A stretch of 17,137 bases of DNA from M30B66 sp040882555 (GTDB taxonomy: Bacteria > Bacteroidota > Bacteroidia > M30B66). The stretch covers positions 1 through 17,137 of the forward strand of contig JBBEBC010000122.1 in NCBI GenBank assembly GCA_040882555.1, given 5' to 3'. The notes under the pieces are model-generated. The model worked only from the letters and a program-made list of their open reading frames with translations, did not search any database and was not told where the DNA came from. A program made the position numbers and the translations under genes. Of this stretch, positions 1 through 7,549 are shown piece by piece (the stretch's first letter is position 1; the number at the start of each line of letters is the position of its first letter).

Positions 1-226
1 TTCTTAAAATCGAAGACAAGAATGATCCAACACGTTCGGTACAAACTGAAGCAATTCATACGGTTGCTAACGGCTGGGAAACTTTAGTTTTCGATTTTGC
101 TAATGAACAAGCTGGAACAGCTGCTTTGAATTTAGGATTCACTTTCGACAAGGCAACAATCTTCTTCAATTGGGCTCAAACAGGAGCACAGGCAGGAGCA
201 AAGACTTACTATTTTGATGATGTTGA
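1..226 (+). repeat. Direct DNA repeat, copy 1 (period 543 bp)
   Basis: By eye, every base here matches 544-769 (226 of 226). The period is 543 bp, or 181 codons, so the repeat is in frame and encodes the second half of a jellyroll-like module. The copy is cut by the left edge, so the real repeat is longer and may have more copies upstream. Divergence begins after GATGATGTTGA. Confidence 0.93.
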
Positions 227-2075
227 AATGGGTGGTTCTGTTGGAGGTTTAACTCAAATGGACTTACCAGTAACTTTTGATGATGCAACAGTAGATTACG
301 GAATTGTAGGTTTTGAAGGAGCAGAAGGATCAATTATTACTACTGACCCAACTGATCCAACAAATACAGTTGTAGAATTTAACAAATCAGAAACTGCACA
401 GTTCTATGCAGGAGTAACTGTTACAACGTTATCAGATGATATTCCTCCATTCGGAAATGGTTTTGCAACAGCAATTCCTATTACAGCAGAGAATACAACG
501 ATGACTGTTAGAACTTGGTCTCCAGATGCAGGAATTATTGTAGTTCTTAAAATCGAAGACAAGAATGATCCAACACGTTCGGTACAAACTGAAGCAATTC
601 ATACGGTTGCTAACGGCTGGGAAACTTTAGTTTTCGATTTTGCTAATGAACAAGCTGGAACAGCTGCTTTGAATTTAGGATTCACTTTCGACAAGGCAAC
701 AATCTTCTTCAATTGGGCTCAAACAGGAGCACAGGCAGGAGCAAAGACTTACTATTTTGATGATGTTGAGTTTGGTGGAGAAACTACAGGTGGAGGCACT
801 TTCGACATTACTTTTCAAGTGAATATGAATTCTGTAACAGAACCGTTTACAACTCCTGAGGTTAATGGTACATTCAACGGTTTTTGCGGAGGATGTGCAC
901 CTATGAGCGATATTGATTTAGATGGAATCTGGACATTAACAATTCCATTAGAAGCAGGAACATATGAGTATAAGTATGCAGCAGATACTTGGAATATTCA
1001 AGAGACATTAGCCGATGGACTTCCTTGCACTAGCACAATTGATGGCTTTGTGAACAGAACAATAACAGTTTCAGAAGATGTTGTATTGGATGCCGTTTGT
1101 TGGGGAACATGTGATATTTGCAATGAAGGAGTTGAAGTATTTGATGTCACCTTTCAGGTGGATATGAATGATGTTACAGATGCATTTACAACTCCAGAAC
1201 TGAATGGTACTTTTAACGGATTCTGTGGGTCATGTGCACCTATGTCGGATGCAAATTCTGATGGAGTATGGGAAATTACTATTCCTTTAGCAGCTGGTAT
1301 GTATGAGTACAAATTCTCTTACGATACTTTCGCAGGACAAGAAACATTGGTGCCGGGAACTTCATGTACAATGACAACAGGACAATTCACAAACAGAGTT
1401 CTTGATTTGAGTTCTGATTCAACATTAGCAGTTGTTTGTTGGGGAAGTTGTGTTAGTTGTGAAGCAGTTGTTCCACAGCAAGATGTTACCTTCCAGGTTG
1501 ATATGAATCAGGTTGACTTTGCATTTACAACTCCAGAGTTATTTGGTTCATTCAATGGTTTCTGCAGTGGCTGTAATCCATTAACGGATGATAATTCAGA
1601 TGGAATTTGGACTATAACCCTTCCACTTTTCCCAGGTACTTACGAGTATAAGTTTGCTTATGATAATCTTGCTGGACAAGAAACATTAGTTGATGGAAGT
1701 GCATGTACTTCAACAATTGATGGTTTTACCAACAGAACTATAACAGTTGATGAAATGCCAATAACAATTGATCTTGTGTGTTGGGAATCTTGTTTTGAAT
1801 GTGAGGTAGGCTTTAACTCTTTAGCTAATGCCAATTCTGTTCAGCTGTATCCAAATCCAGCAGGAAATACATTGTTTATTAAAGGTTTATCTAATGCAGA
1901 AGGAGTTTCAAATGTATCAATCTTCAATGCTATTGGAAGTCTTGTTTATTCAGGACAAATTCAAGGAGATAAATTACCTTCTTTAGACCTAAGTGGATTA
2001 GCAAACGGAGTTTATTTCGTAGAAGTAATTCAGAATAATAACACCGTAACAAAGAAGCTGATAGTTCAGCATTAA
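1..2075 (+). CDS. Large secreted multi-module carbohydrate-binding-like protein with T9SS tail (5' end outside window)
   Basis: The reading frame is open from the left edge (codons in phase with position 3) to TAA at 2073-2075, giving 690 visible residues; the true start is upstream. The order is: the end of one beta-rich module (1 to about 235), a complete second copy (about 260-780), three 113-codon repeats (801 to about 1806), and a T9SS type A sorting domain (about 1818-2072) with LYPNPAGN and a C-terminal KKLIVQH. The first module type (VDYGIVGFEG near its start, YYFDDVEFGG at its end) resembles the CBM4/galactose-binding-like jellyrolls found in secreted Bacteroidota polysaccharide-binding proteins. 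The 113-residue repeats start F(D/Q)xTFQVxMN and contain NGTFNGFC and YEYKF, resembling AMPK/CBM48-like beta-sandwiches. No catalytic module is visible, though one could lie upstream. The inferred role is cell-surface or secreted glycan binding. The repeat architecture and T9SS tail are clear; the ligand is unknown. Confidence 0.85.
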   Translation, partial: LKIEDKNDPTRSVQTEAIHTVANGWETLVFDFANEQAGTAALNLGFTFDKATIFFNWAQTGAQAGAKTYYFDDVEMGGSVGGLTQMDLPVTFDDATVDYGIVGFEGAEGSIITTDPTDPTNTVVEFNKSETAQFYAGVTVTTLSDDIPPFGNGFATAIPITAENTTMTVRTWSPDAGIIVVLKIEDKNDPTRSVQTEAIHTVANGWETLVFDFANEQAGTAALNLGFTFDKATIFFNWAQTGAQAGAKTYYFDDVEFGGETTGGGTFDITFQVNMNSVTEPFTTPEVNGTFNGFCGGCAPMSDIDLDGIWTLTIPLEAGTYEYKYAADTWNIQETLADGLPCTSTIDGFVNRTITVSEDVVLDAVCWGTCDICNEGVEVFDVTFQVDMNDVTDAFTTPELNGTFNGFCGSCAPMSDANSDGVWEITIPLAAGMYEYKFSYDTFAGQETLVPGTSCTMTTGQFTNRVLDLSSDSTLAVVCWGSCVSCEAVVPQQDVTFQVDMNQVDFAFTTPELFGSFNGFCSGCNPLTDDNSDGIWTITLPLFPGTYEYKFAYDNLAGQETLVDGSACTSTIDGFTNRTITVDEMPITIDLVCWESCFECEVGFNSLANANSVQLYPNPAGNTLFIKGLSNAEGVSNVSIFNAIGSLVYSGQIQGDKLPSLDLSGLANGVYFVEVIQNNNTVTKKLIVQH
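544..769 (+). repeat. Direct DNA repeat, copy 2 (period 543 bp)
   Basis: This is the second, identical copy of 1-226. The complete module to which it belongs runs from about 260 to 780. Identity that includes silent positions implies a recent duplication or gene conversion within the gene. Confidence 0.93.
801..1806 (+). repeat. Three tandem 113-codon six-cysteine modules
   Basis: Protein-level repeats begin at 801, 1140 and 1479, exactly 339 bp apart, and the third ends near 1806. Each carries six cysteines in the same order: FCxxC after the NGTFNGF or GSFNGF strand, one in the middle (PCTST, SCTMT or ACTST), and CWxxCxxC at the end. The even, conserved count suggests three disulfides per module, in keeping with an exported protein. 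DNA identity between copies is moderate, so these are older than the 543-bp repeat. Confidence 0.85.
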
Positions 2076-2104
2076 TTCGAATAGATTAGATTAGTTTCAA
2101 CAAT

Positions 2105-2145
2105 AAAAGGGGCTGTTTCCATAGGAGACGGCCCTTTTTATTTTA
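2105..2145 (+). terminator. Intrinsic terminator after the T9SS protein gene
   Basis: The left arm starts AAAAGGGGCTGTTTCC (2105-2120) and the right arm GGAGACGGCCCTTTTT ends at 2139, with an ATA loop (2121-2123) and a single bulged G at 2112. The stem pairs throughout with two G-T wobbles and is followed by a T-rich run to about 2145. It begins 30 bp after the stop at 2075. In the opposite sense an A/T run also flanks the stem, so it may stop convergent transcription from the reductase gene as well. The rest of 2146-2305 shows no gene. Confidence 0.85.
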
Positions 2146-2305
2146 TCTAATGTTATCTATTTATTCATCAGGAAACTCCCATAGATACAGAAAATATCTA
2201 GCTGAAAGGATTTAAAAAAAAGGGATTCTGATAAGGATCAAGGAGAAACTTAAACTATGGGTTCTCTCAACTAGATGAGTTTGGTGATTTAATCAGTAAA
2301 AAATA

Positions 2306-3334
2306 TTATTCAACTACAATTGAAATTGGACCTTCTTCAGGATACGAAGTGCAGGTGAGGATATATCCTTTCGACAAATCTCTGTCTGTGAGGACCTCAT
2401 TTCTAGATGTATATACTTTACCTGATTCTAAATTGCACATGCATGTACTGCATCTTCCACCAGCGCAAGACCATGGCAAAGGAATATTATTTTTAATTGC
2501 TTGAGAAAGAATAGTTTGGTTACCAGGCACTAACATAGAATAGTTTTTTCCATCCTTGTGTATTGAAACTTCAAAATTGCCTTTTTTGAACTCATGTGGA
2601 TTATGGTTTTCAGATTCTTCTCTGTAAAACACTTCTTGGTGATAATTCTCTTTTGGTATTCCTGAAAAGAGGGTTCTCACTTCAGCCAAATACATGAATG
2701 ATTCTGGTCCACAAGCAAAGACATGCACTTGTTCTTTGTTTCTGTTTTTCAGGGTGTTGAAATAGTCATCAATATAATCAGAGTTTATTCTTGCTTCAAG
2801 GATTTGAAATGAGTTACTGAAGAACCATTTGATGGTAAGTTTCTGTGGAAATTGAGTTTCCAACTGAATAAGCTGCTGGTAAAAGATGGTCGATTCTTTA
2901 GAGCGATTTGAATAGAAAAGGTGAATCTTTTCAATTTTGCTTGAATGCAAAGCCTGCTTCAGAATTGAAAACAGAGGTACAATCCCGCTACCGGCGGCAA
3001 AAAGGATTAGTTCACCAACAGCATTTTCATCAAGGGTAAATTTGCCGGCAGGTTGAATACACTCTACCGTGTCGCCAATTTGCCAGACATCCAGCATATA
3101 TCTAGATGCAGCACCATTTGCAACCCGTTTTACGGTAACTCCTGGAAACTTGTCAGTTTGAGTCTCGGTACAAAAAGAATATGCTCTTCTTATTTTAGAA
3201 GTTCCTGAAGGAATGATAAATGTGAGAAACTGACCTGCCTTGTAAAGCAAGTCTGAATTCTCGAAAATAAACGTTTTACAATCAGGGGTTTCCTGAATTA
3301 TTTCTCGAATGCGAAGCTGAAGATGCACTATCAC
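2306..3334 (-). CDS. PaaE-type ferredoxin:NAD(P)H oxidoreductase (FAD, NAD(P) and C-terminal 2Fe-2S domains)
   Basis: The 342-residue protein has the order FNR-type FAD domain, NAD(P) domain, plant-type ferredoxin domain, as in PaaE and related oxygenase or desaturase reductases. Visible motifs are RRAYS at 49-53 (flavin binding), AAGSGIVP at 113-120 (pyridine nucleotide loop), CGP at 208-210, and the 2Fe-2S ligands C290, C295, C298 and C328 (C-x4-C-x2-C, then C 30 residues on). There is no signal peptide, so it is cytoplasmic. It would pass electrons from NAD(P)H through FAD and the cluster to a partner oxygenase or hydroxylase, none of which is in the window. No ATG is available: the frame upstream reaches TAA at 3355-3353, so it starts at GTG 3334 or GTG 3328. 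The gap to the upstream gene is 26 bp, implying cotranscription. The substrate pathway is unknown. Confidence 0.87.
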   Translation of the reverse strand: MIVHLQLRIREIIQETPDCKTFIFENSDLLYKAGQFLTFIIPSGTSKIRRAYSFCTETQTDKFPGVTVKRVANGAASRYMLDVWQIGDTVECIQPAGKFTLDENAVGELILFAAGSGIVPLFSILKQALHSSKIEKIHLFYSNRSKESTIFYQQLIQLETQFPQKLTIKWFFSNSFQILEARINSDYIDDYFNTLKNRNKEQVHVFACGPESFMYLAEVRTLFSGIPKENYHQEVFYREESENHNPHEFKKGNFEVSIHKDGKNYSMLVPGNQTILSQAIKNNIPLPWSCAGGRCSTCMCNLESGKVYTSRNEVLTDRDLSKGYILTCTSYPEEGPISIVVE

Positions 3335-3360
3335 CGCCGCAAGATAAGGTGTTTAAGCTT

Positions 3361-5154
3361 TTATTTGCGAAGCAACCTGATATGATCTCCAAGATTGGAT
3401 TCTAGAATAAAAAATCCATCGGAAGGAAGAAGTAGTTCATTTTTACTTTTCATTTCCAGTCTTTTAATCAATTTACCTTGTGTGTCGTAAAGTTTAACCC
3501 ATTCCAAACCTTCTGTGTTCTTAAGATAAACGATGCCATTTTCGCTTGGGTTTGGATATGCCTCTAGTTTCAGATTTGTTCCAACCAAAGGTTGGGATGT
3601 AGAAGTAACAAAATCGTCTACTCTGGCAATTGCATTGATTTCGGCTCCAATAAATTGATCATGAAATGAGCCTCCAACATGTAAGCCTCCATAATTCAAA
3701 CTCGTGAAAACAGTTTCCTCGAAAATTGCTAAGGGTTCAGGAAAAGCTTCTTCGTTTTGCCATTTGGCAAGACCACGACCGAAAACCATGAATGATTCAA
3801 TGTAAAATTTTCCTGTTACGATTAATTCCCCATCGAGGACTAAAAGAGATCTGAATTCAGCGGTGGTGTCGAATAATGCAACTTCATCCAGACCAGCTAA
3901 GGTGCTCCATTGTTCGCCATTAAATTGGATAATACCTTGAACGAGGGTGTCGTATTTAATATTTCCACTGCATGTTAATGTTCCATTCCAATCTATGATA
4001 TCATAGATAGGGGTGACATTTGGTCCAGCAATATTGTTAATGCTTTGGCCTGTATATTCAGCAATATTCTTAACCTCGGTATTGTTCACCATATTAAACT
4101 CTCCTCCATAATAAAGCTTTCCATCAAATGAAAGAGCTGCGTATACAGCACCATCGGTTCCAAGCCCAATATCGTCCCACGAAGTACCGTTCCAAATGGC
4201 AACATCTTTTCCGTTTGTATCAGAGCCAATGATATCAAAATCACCAAAGGCATAAAGGTTTCCTTGGTAAACCGCTATATCGTAAACAATTCCATCAAGA
4301 CCAGCACCCATAGCTTCCCATTGACCATTGTTTAATCTAGCAATGCTTCTAGCTTGAATTCCACCTGCACTTGTGAAATCGCCACCGGCAATTAAGCTAC
4401 CTTCAAAATCAAATAGTTTTCTTATTTCACCATTTATTCCACCATCAACATCGGTCCACAAATATCCGGCGAAGCCTGAAATATAAACTGCGATGTTATT
4501 GGCAATATTAACATCGGCTGTGTCAAAACTGCCAGCAGCATATAGGTTTCCTTGGTACTCGGCCATCGTGTATACTGTTCCATTCATGCCATTTAACAAT
4601 GGAGTAATAATAGTATTTGGTGGATATCCCGGTTGAATCCAGGCAAGCTCACTCAGACTAAAACCGTGCTCACTTGCCCAAGCAGAAACTCCGTTGACTT
4701 GAATTTCTGGTACATAAGCAAGATTTTGTTTTTGAGAGATTTCTCTTGCAAGGCGGTCATTTCCGCTTTGTTGCATAAGGTAACCTACAGCACAATGCGT
4801 GTCAAAATCGTCGATAAAAATGGGAGTTTGAAAAGAGTAATGAAGATTAATAGGAAATCTCATAGCTAATGCATAAGCGTGCAGCTTATTGAGCAATTGC
4901 TCTCTGTTTGCTCTTTGAGATGAGCTGAGCTGTTCTATATTTCTTGCTTTTAGAACTTCCTCAACATGAAGCAGATGTATTTGGATTGCTTCATTAAAAT
5001 TTGCGGGGAAAGCCTGCTCAGATTTCCAGAAAGCAGGTAAGTCTGATTGGTTATTAACTTCTTTGTTCACCTTCCTCATCACATCGACGAGGTTCTCTGA
5101 ATGAAGAAAAAAAGTAAAGAATAAAAGACCAAGAAGTAGTTGTAGCTTTTTCAT
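3361..5154 (-). CDS. T9SS-exported propeller-like repeat protein of unknown function
   Basis: The 597-residue protein starts at ATG 5154 with a signal peptide (about 1-19). Residues 22-180 form a helical N-terminal region ending in two striking motifs, FIDDFDTHCAVGYLM (113-127) and LAWIQPGYPP (170-179). I have the impression these recur together in exported proteins of other bacteria but do not know their function. Residues about 185-510 contain repeats of the type YQGNLYAAGSFD, GSLIAGGDFTSAGG and GKLYYGGEF followed by Ixx(Y/W)xG, which look like blades of a beta-propeller. Residues 530-597 are a T9SS type A sorting domain (LEAYPNPSENG, ending IRLLRK), so it should be secreted or surface-attached. 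It is followed by the reductase gene 26 bp downstream. It lies 139 bp after the glycan operon and has no operator repeats, so it is probably a separate unit. Confidence 0.8.
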   Translation of the reverse strand: MKKLQLLLGLLFFTFFLHSENLVDVMRKVNKEVNNQSDLPAFWKSEQAFPANFNEAIQIHLLHVEEVLKARNIEQLSSSQRANREQLLNKLHAYALAMRFPINLHYSFQTPIFIDDFDTHCAVGYLMQQSGNDRLAREISQKQNLAYVPEIQVNGVSAWASEHGFSLSELAWIQPGYPPNTIITPLLNGMNGTVYTMAEYQGNLYAAGSFDTADVNIANNIAVYISGFAGYLWTDVDGGINGEIRKLFDFEGSLIAGGDFTSAGGIQARSIARLNNGQWEAMGAGLDGIVYDIAVYQGNLYAFGDFDIIGSDTNGKDVAIWNGTSWDDIGLGTDGAVYAALSFDGKLYYGGEFNMVNNTEVKNIAEYTGQSINNIAGPNVTPIYDIIDWNGTLTCSGNIKYDTLVQGIIQFNGEQWSTLAGLDEVALFDTTAEFRSLLVLDGELIVTGKFYIESFMVFGRGLAKWQNEEAFPEPLAIFEETVFTSLNYGGLHVGGSFHDQFIGAEINAIARVDDFVTSTSQPLVGTNLKLEAYPNPSENGIVYLKNTEGLEWVKLYDTQGKLIKRLEMKSKNELLLPSDGFFILESNLGDHIRLLRK

Positions 5155-5238
5155 GATGGTTCAATTTAGAACCAACAAGTTACATAAAGCATTTGAACCA
5201 CTCAAAGATCAGTGATTTAATCTTTAAAGAGAATTCCA

Positions 5239-5277
5239 TAAATGCTGATATTTTGGAAGTCGAAAATTCAGCATTTA
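5239..5277 (-). terminator. AT-rich hairpin at the end of the barrel/lipoprotein operon
   Basis: The arms TAAATGCTGA (5239-5248) and TCAGCATTTA (5268-5277) pair perfectly. After a single bulged T at 5249 the stem is extended by ATTTT/AAAAT around an 8-base loop. It lies 17 bp past the stop of the CBM11-like lipoprotein gene. There is no clear U-run after it on the minus strand, so it may be a weak terminator or a 3'-end stabilising structure. The rest of 5155-5293 holds no gene and no operator repeats. Confidence 0.5.
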
Positions 5278-5293
5278 AAGCAGTATCAATTGC

Positions 5294-6493
5294 CTAAGGC
5301 TGAGTGCTAACAAGACGAATATCGTCAATATACACTTCTCCGCTTCCTTCAAAGTGCATCACGAAATCTTTTACTTTTTCGAAATTGATACTTTTTTGAG
5401 GCAAGCTGTTCAAGGGAATAGAAACGCTATTCCAAACATTGGGTTTAAGGTTTAGCGTTTTGAGGTTTATTTCCGCTTTAGAACGGTCGTAATCTTGTAA
5501 ACCCGCGTAAACATCCTGCGAAGCAGAACCCACATACTTAATTTCAAAATTTATAGCAACGCTGTTTATTACCGAAGTCATATCAACAGGCTTCCATTTG
5601 TTCCAACTTGCTCCCCAATAGTTGAAATCGCATTTTGGCTTATCAAAATCCCATTTGGCATGAATCGACTTGCTTCCTGAAGCTTTTTCGTTGAAAGAAA
5701 TTTCTACCTTATGGCAATCGGTGCTGAAAAGCCCCCAAGAATTATCGTTTATAAAAGCATCATTAAAAATACTCACCGGCATGGCAAGTGGGTCAGGTAA
5801 TACTTCCTCTAACATCCAAGGTATTACTGGTTCAGGAGTATAATAAACCAGTTTGATATCATCTAAATACACGTTTCCACTTTGTTGAAGTTCAATTTGA
5901 AGTTGCTTTATGTTGCTTGGATCTAAGTTTTCAATTTCAAGATCAAAATCTGCAAGTGGAACAACAACACGTTGCCATTTTTCGTCTATAGCGCTGCGTT
6001 CGAAATACTTATTAGACGTATAGCAAAAGCCCATCCCTCCAGAGTAATCCTCTAACGTTAAAACAAAAGGTAATCCGTACATTTTTCCGCTGATTGTTCT
6101 AACATAGAATTGAATAGCCGCAACATTCATGAGGTTGGAGAGGTCCTTGCCTGCATAGTTATCCCAGCCAATACCAATGCCCGCAAATTTGCAGCCTTCA
6201 GCCTCGCGATTCCATGAAAGTTTAATGCAATCGTTGCCTTTGTAAGGGATAGTATGGTCTATTGAAGCGTCTTGACAAACGTCTTTTTTTAAGCCCCAAA
6301 GATCTTTCGTAGCATCATCAAATATCTTAGGTTCAACGATTAAGGAAATATCAGCAGGAAGTTTGAATTTCTCTTTAGGTTCAACTCCATCGTAAAGTTT
6401 AGCCTCTTTAAATTCAACACACCCTGCAGCTCCAATCAATACATACGCTAGCAACGATGCTAGCAATATATTCTTGTTTTTTAGAAATTTCAT
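5294..6493 (-). CDS. Surface lipoprotein with two CBM11-like galactose-binding-fold domains
   Basis: The 399-residue protein starts at ATG 6493 and has a lipoprotein signal with lipobox GAAGC (C25). Two related jellyroll domains follow, about 55-217 and 235-399. Both begin IF(D/N)DA then WGL, share a run with a K/HxxW-type strand and GxxWxxW or GxGWxNY, and end VY(L/I)DDI(K/R)LV. The strand order and the W(Q/N)xVxVPLxxF-like stretch resemble CBM11/CIA30-type domains; CBM11 is known for beta-glucan binding. Domain 1 has extra cysteines (C67, C85, C96). No catalytic module is present. The last gene of the four-gene operon, it follows the other lipoprotein gene by 21 bp. The inferred role is capturing beta-glucan chains at the outer membrane, by analogy with surface glycan-binding proteins of Sus-type systems. 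The fold assignment is moderate and the ligand is inferred from context. Confidence 0.75.
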   Translation of the reverse strand: MKFLKNKNILLASLLAYVLIGAAGCVEFKEAKLYDGVEPKEKFKLPADISLIVEPKIFDDATKDLWGLKKDVCQDASIDHTIPYKGNDCIKLSWNREAEGCKFAGIGIGWDNYAGKDLSNLMNVAAIQFYVRTISGKMYGLPFVLTLEDYSGGMGFCYTSNKYFERSAIDEKWQRVVVPLADFDLEIENLDPSNIKQLQIELQQSGNVYLDDIKLVYYTPEPVIPWMLEEVLPDPLAMPVSIFNDAFINDNSWGLFSTDCHKVEISFNEKASGSKSIHAKWDFDKPKCDFNYWGASWNKWKPVDMTSVINSVAINFEIKYVGSASQDVYAGLQDYDRSKAEINLKTLNLKPNVWNSVSIPLNSLPQKSINFEKVKDFVMHFEGSGEVYIDDIRLVSTQP

Positions 6494-6514
6494 AACAAGG
6501 TGATTTACTAAGAA

Positions 6515-7522
6515 TTAAAGTTCAAGAGGTGCCCCTTGTGTGAATATCATGTAATCAATCCCAAAATCAACCTGAAGAGGAGGAGTTGGTTTAGCATTTT
6601 TGTCAGAAATAAGAAGTACTCTTATTGAAACAAGCTTTTCAAGTTGGGCTTGCGAAATGTTTACATCTGCCATTGAGTGCTTAATATGTCTCCAACCTAC
6701 CCAATTTAAAGGGAAATCTCCTTCAATTTGAAAGGTTTGATCTACTCCGTCATCAAATTGTCCGTTATCATTAGTATCAAACACAAACTGAATTACAGCA
6801 ATTCCATGTGGACCACCATCGCTATAGATGAAGCAATTAAAAAACAAGTCTTCAGGAACATATGTTGGAAGCGGAGCATAAGTAGATCCAGCAATGGTAG
6901 AATTGATGTTAATTAATCCAACGAAAAAGTTGGAAACTACATTGTCGGTGCCTTCCAAGAGGTAATAGGTTTCACCTTGAGCTGCAAGTCCATCCATTTT
7001 TCTGCCGCTGTTAGGGGTTAGTTCAAACTCAAAATTTCCTAAATCAATATTTTGACCTGGCTCTGCTTCGAAATCAGTGAATAATGTGCCCTCATAAATC
7101 TTAGTTCCTGTTATTTCAACAAATGCAGAATCTACAAAATCTGGTTCTTCAGGAACTGTAAGACGTACAGAGCAAATTTCATTCTTGAAGAAAGGCAATT
7201 CGGTTGTGCCCCCGGTCCATTTAGCATTGCTAGCATCAATGTCTTTGTTAAAGCCTTCGATTATTTTTTTTGCACCACTTTCAGTCCCTGTAATTTCAAT
7301 AATCCAATCAATGTTTTTATTGAATTTGGCTGTGAATACTACATCTTCACCAGTGGAGAAATCAACAGTAGTTCTGCTCTGAGAAAGGCTATCTATAACG
7401 ATAAATTCTCCAAAGCGATCAATAAGATTTGGACCATCATAAATATCAGTCTTATGATCGCAAGATGAGATTATTAGAATGATTGCTAGACTGCTAATGA
7501 TATAATAAATTGACTTTTTCAT
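6515..7522 (-). CDS. Lipoprotein of unknown fold, probable glycan-binding partner of the barrels
   Basis: ATG 7522 is chosen as the start because it is followed at once by a lipoprotein signal (MKKSIYYII with lipobox SSC, C21). A longer frame to GTG 7549 would place nine polar residues ahead of it. The mature protein is about 315 residues. A beta-rich, Ig-like segment (about 45-140, with repeated VxxTxxFxx-type strands) is followed by a C-terminal domain (about 145-335) with jellyroll-like strands, an acidic loop DTNDNGQFDD that resembles a calcium-binding loop, and WVGWRHIKHS. No family was recognised. It lies between the second barrel gene (gap 27 bp) and the CBM11-like lipoprotein gene (gap 21 bp). 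Like that neighbour it carries a YDG motif 7-11 residues after the lipidated cysteine. A role in glycan capture is inferred from position only. Confidence 0.7.
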   Translation of the reverse strand: MKKSIYYIISSLAIILIISSCDHKTDIYDGPNLIDRFGEFIVIDSLSQSRTTVDFSTGEDVVFTAKFNKNIDWIIEITGTESGAKKIIEGFNKDIDASNAKWTGGTTELPFFKNEICSVRLTVPEEPDFVDSAFVEITGTKIYEGTLFTDFEAEPGQNIDLGNFEFELTPNSGRKMDGLAAQGETYYLLEGTDNVVSNFFVGLININSTIAGSTYAPLPTYVPEDLFFNCFIYSDGGPHGIAVIQFVFDTNDNGQFDDGVDQTFQIEGDFPLNWVGWRHIKHSMADVNISQAQLEKLVSIRVLLISDKNAKPTPPLQVDFGIDYMIFTQGAPLEL

Positions 7523-7549
7523 AGTCTGAATATTGTTAAGGCTTAACAC

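Noticed and set aside
5203..5210. Promoter box for the propeller gene (GATCTTTG on the minus strand)
   Set aside because: It lacks the first T of TAnnTTTG and has no supporting -33 element, so it is too weak to list.
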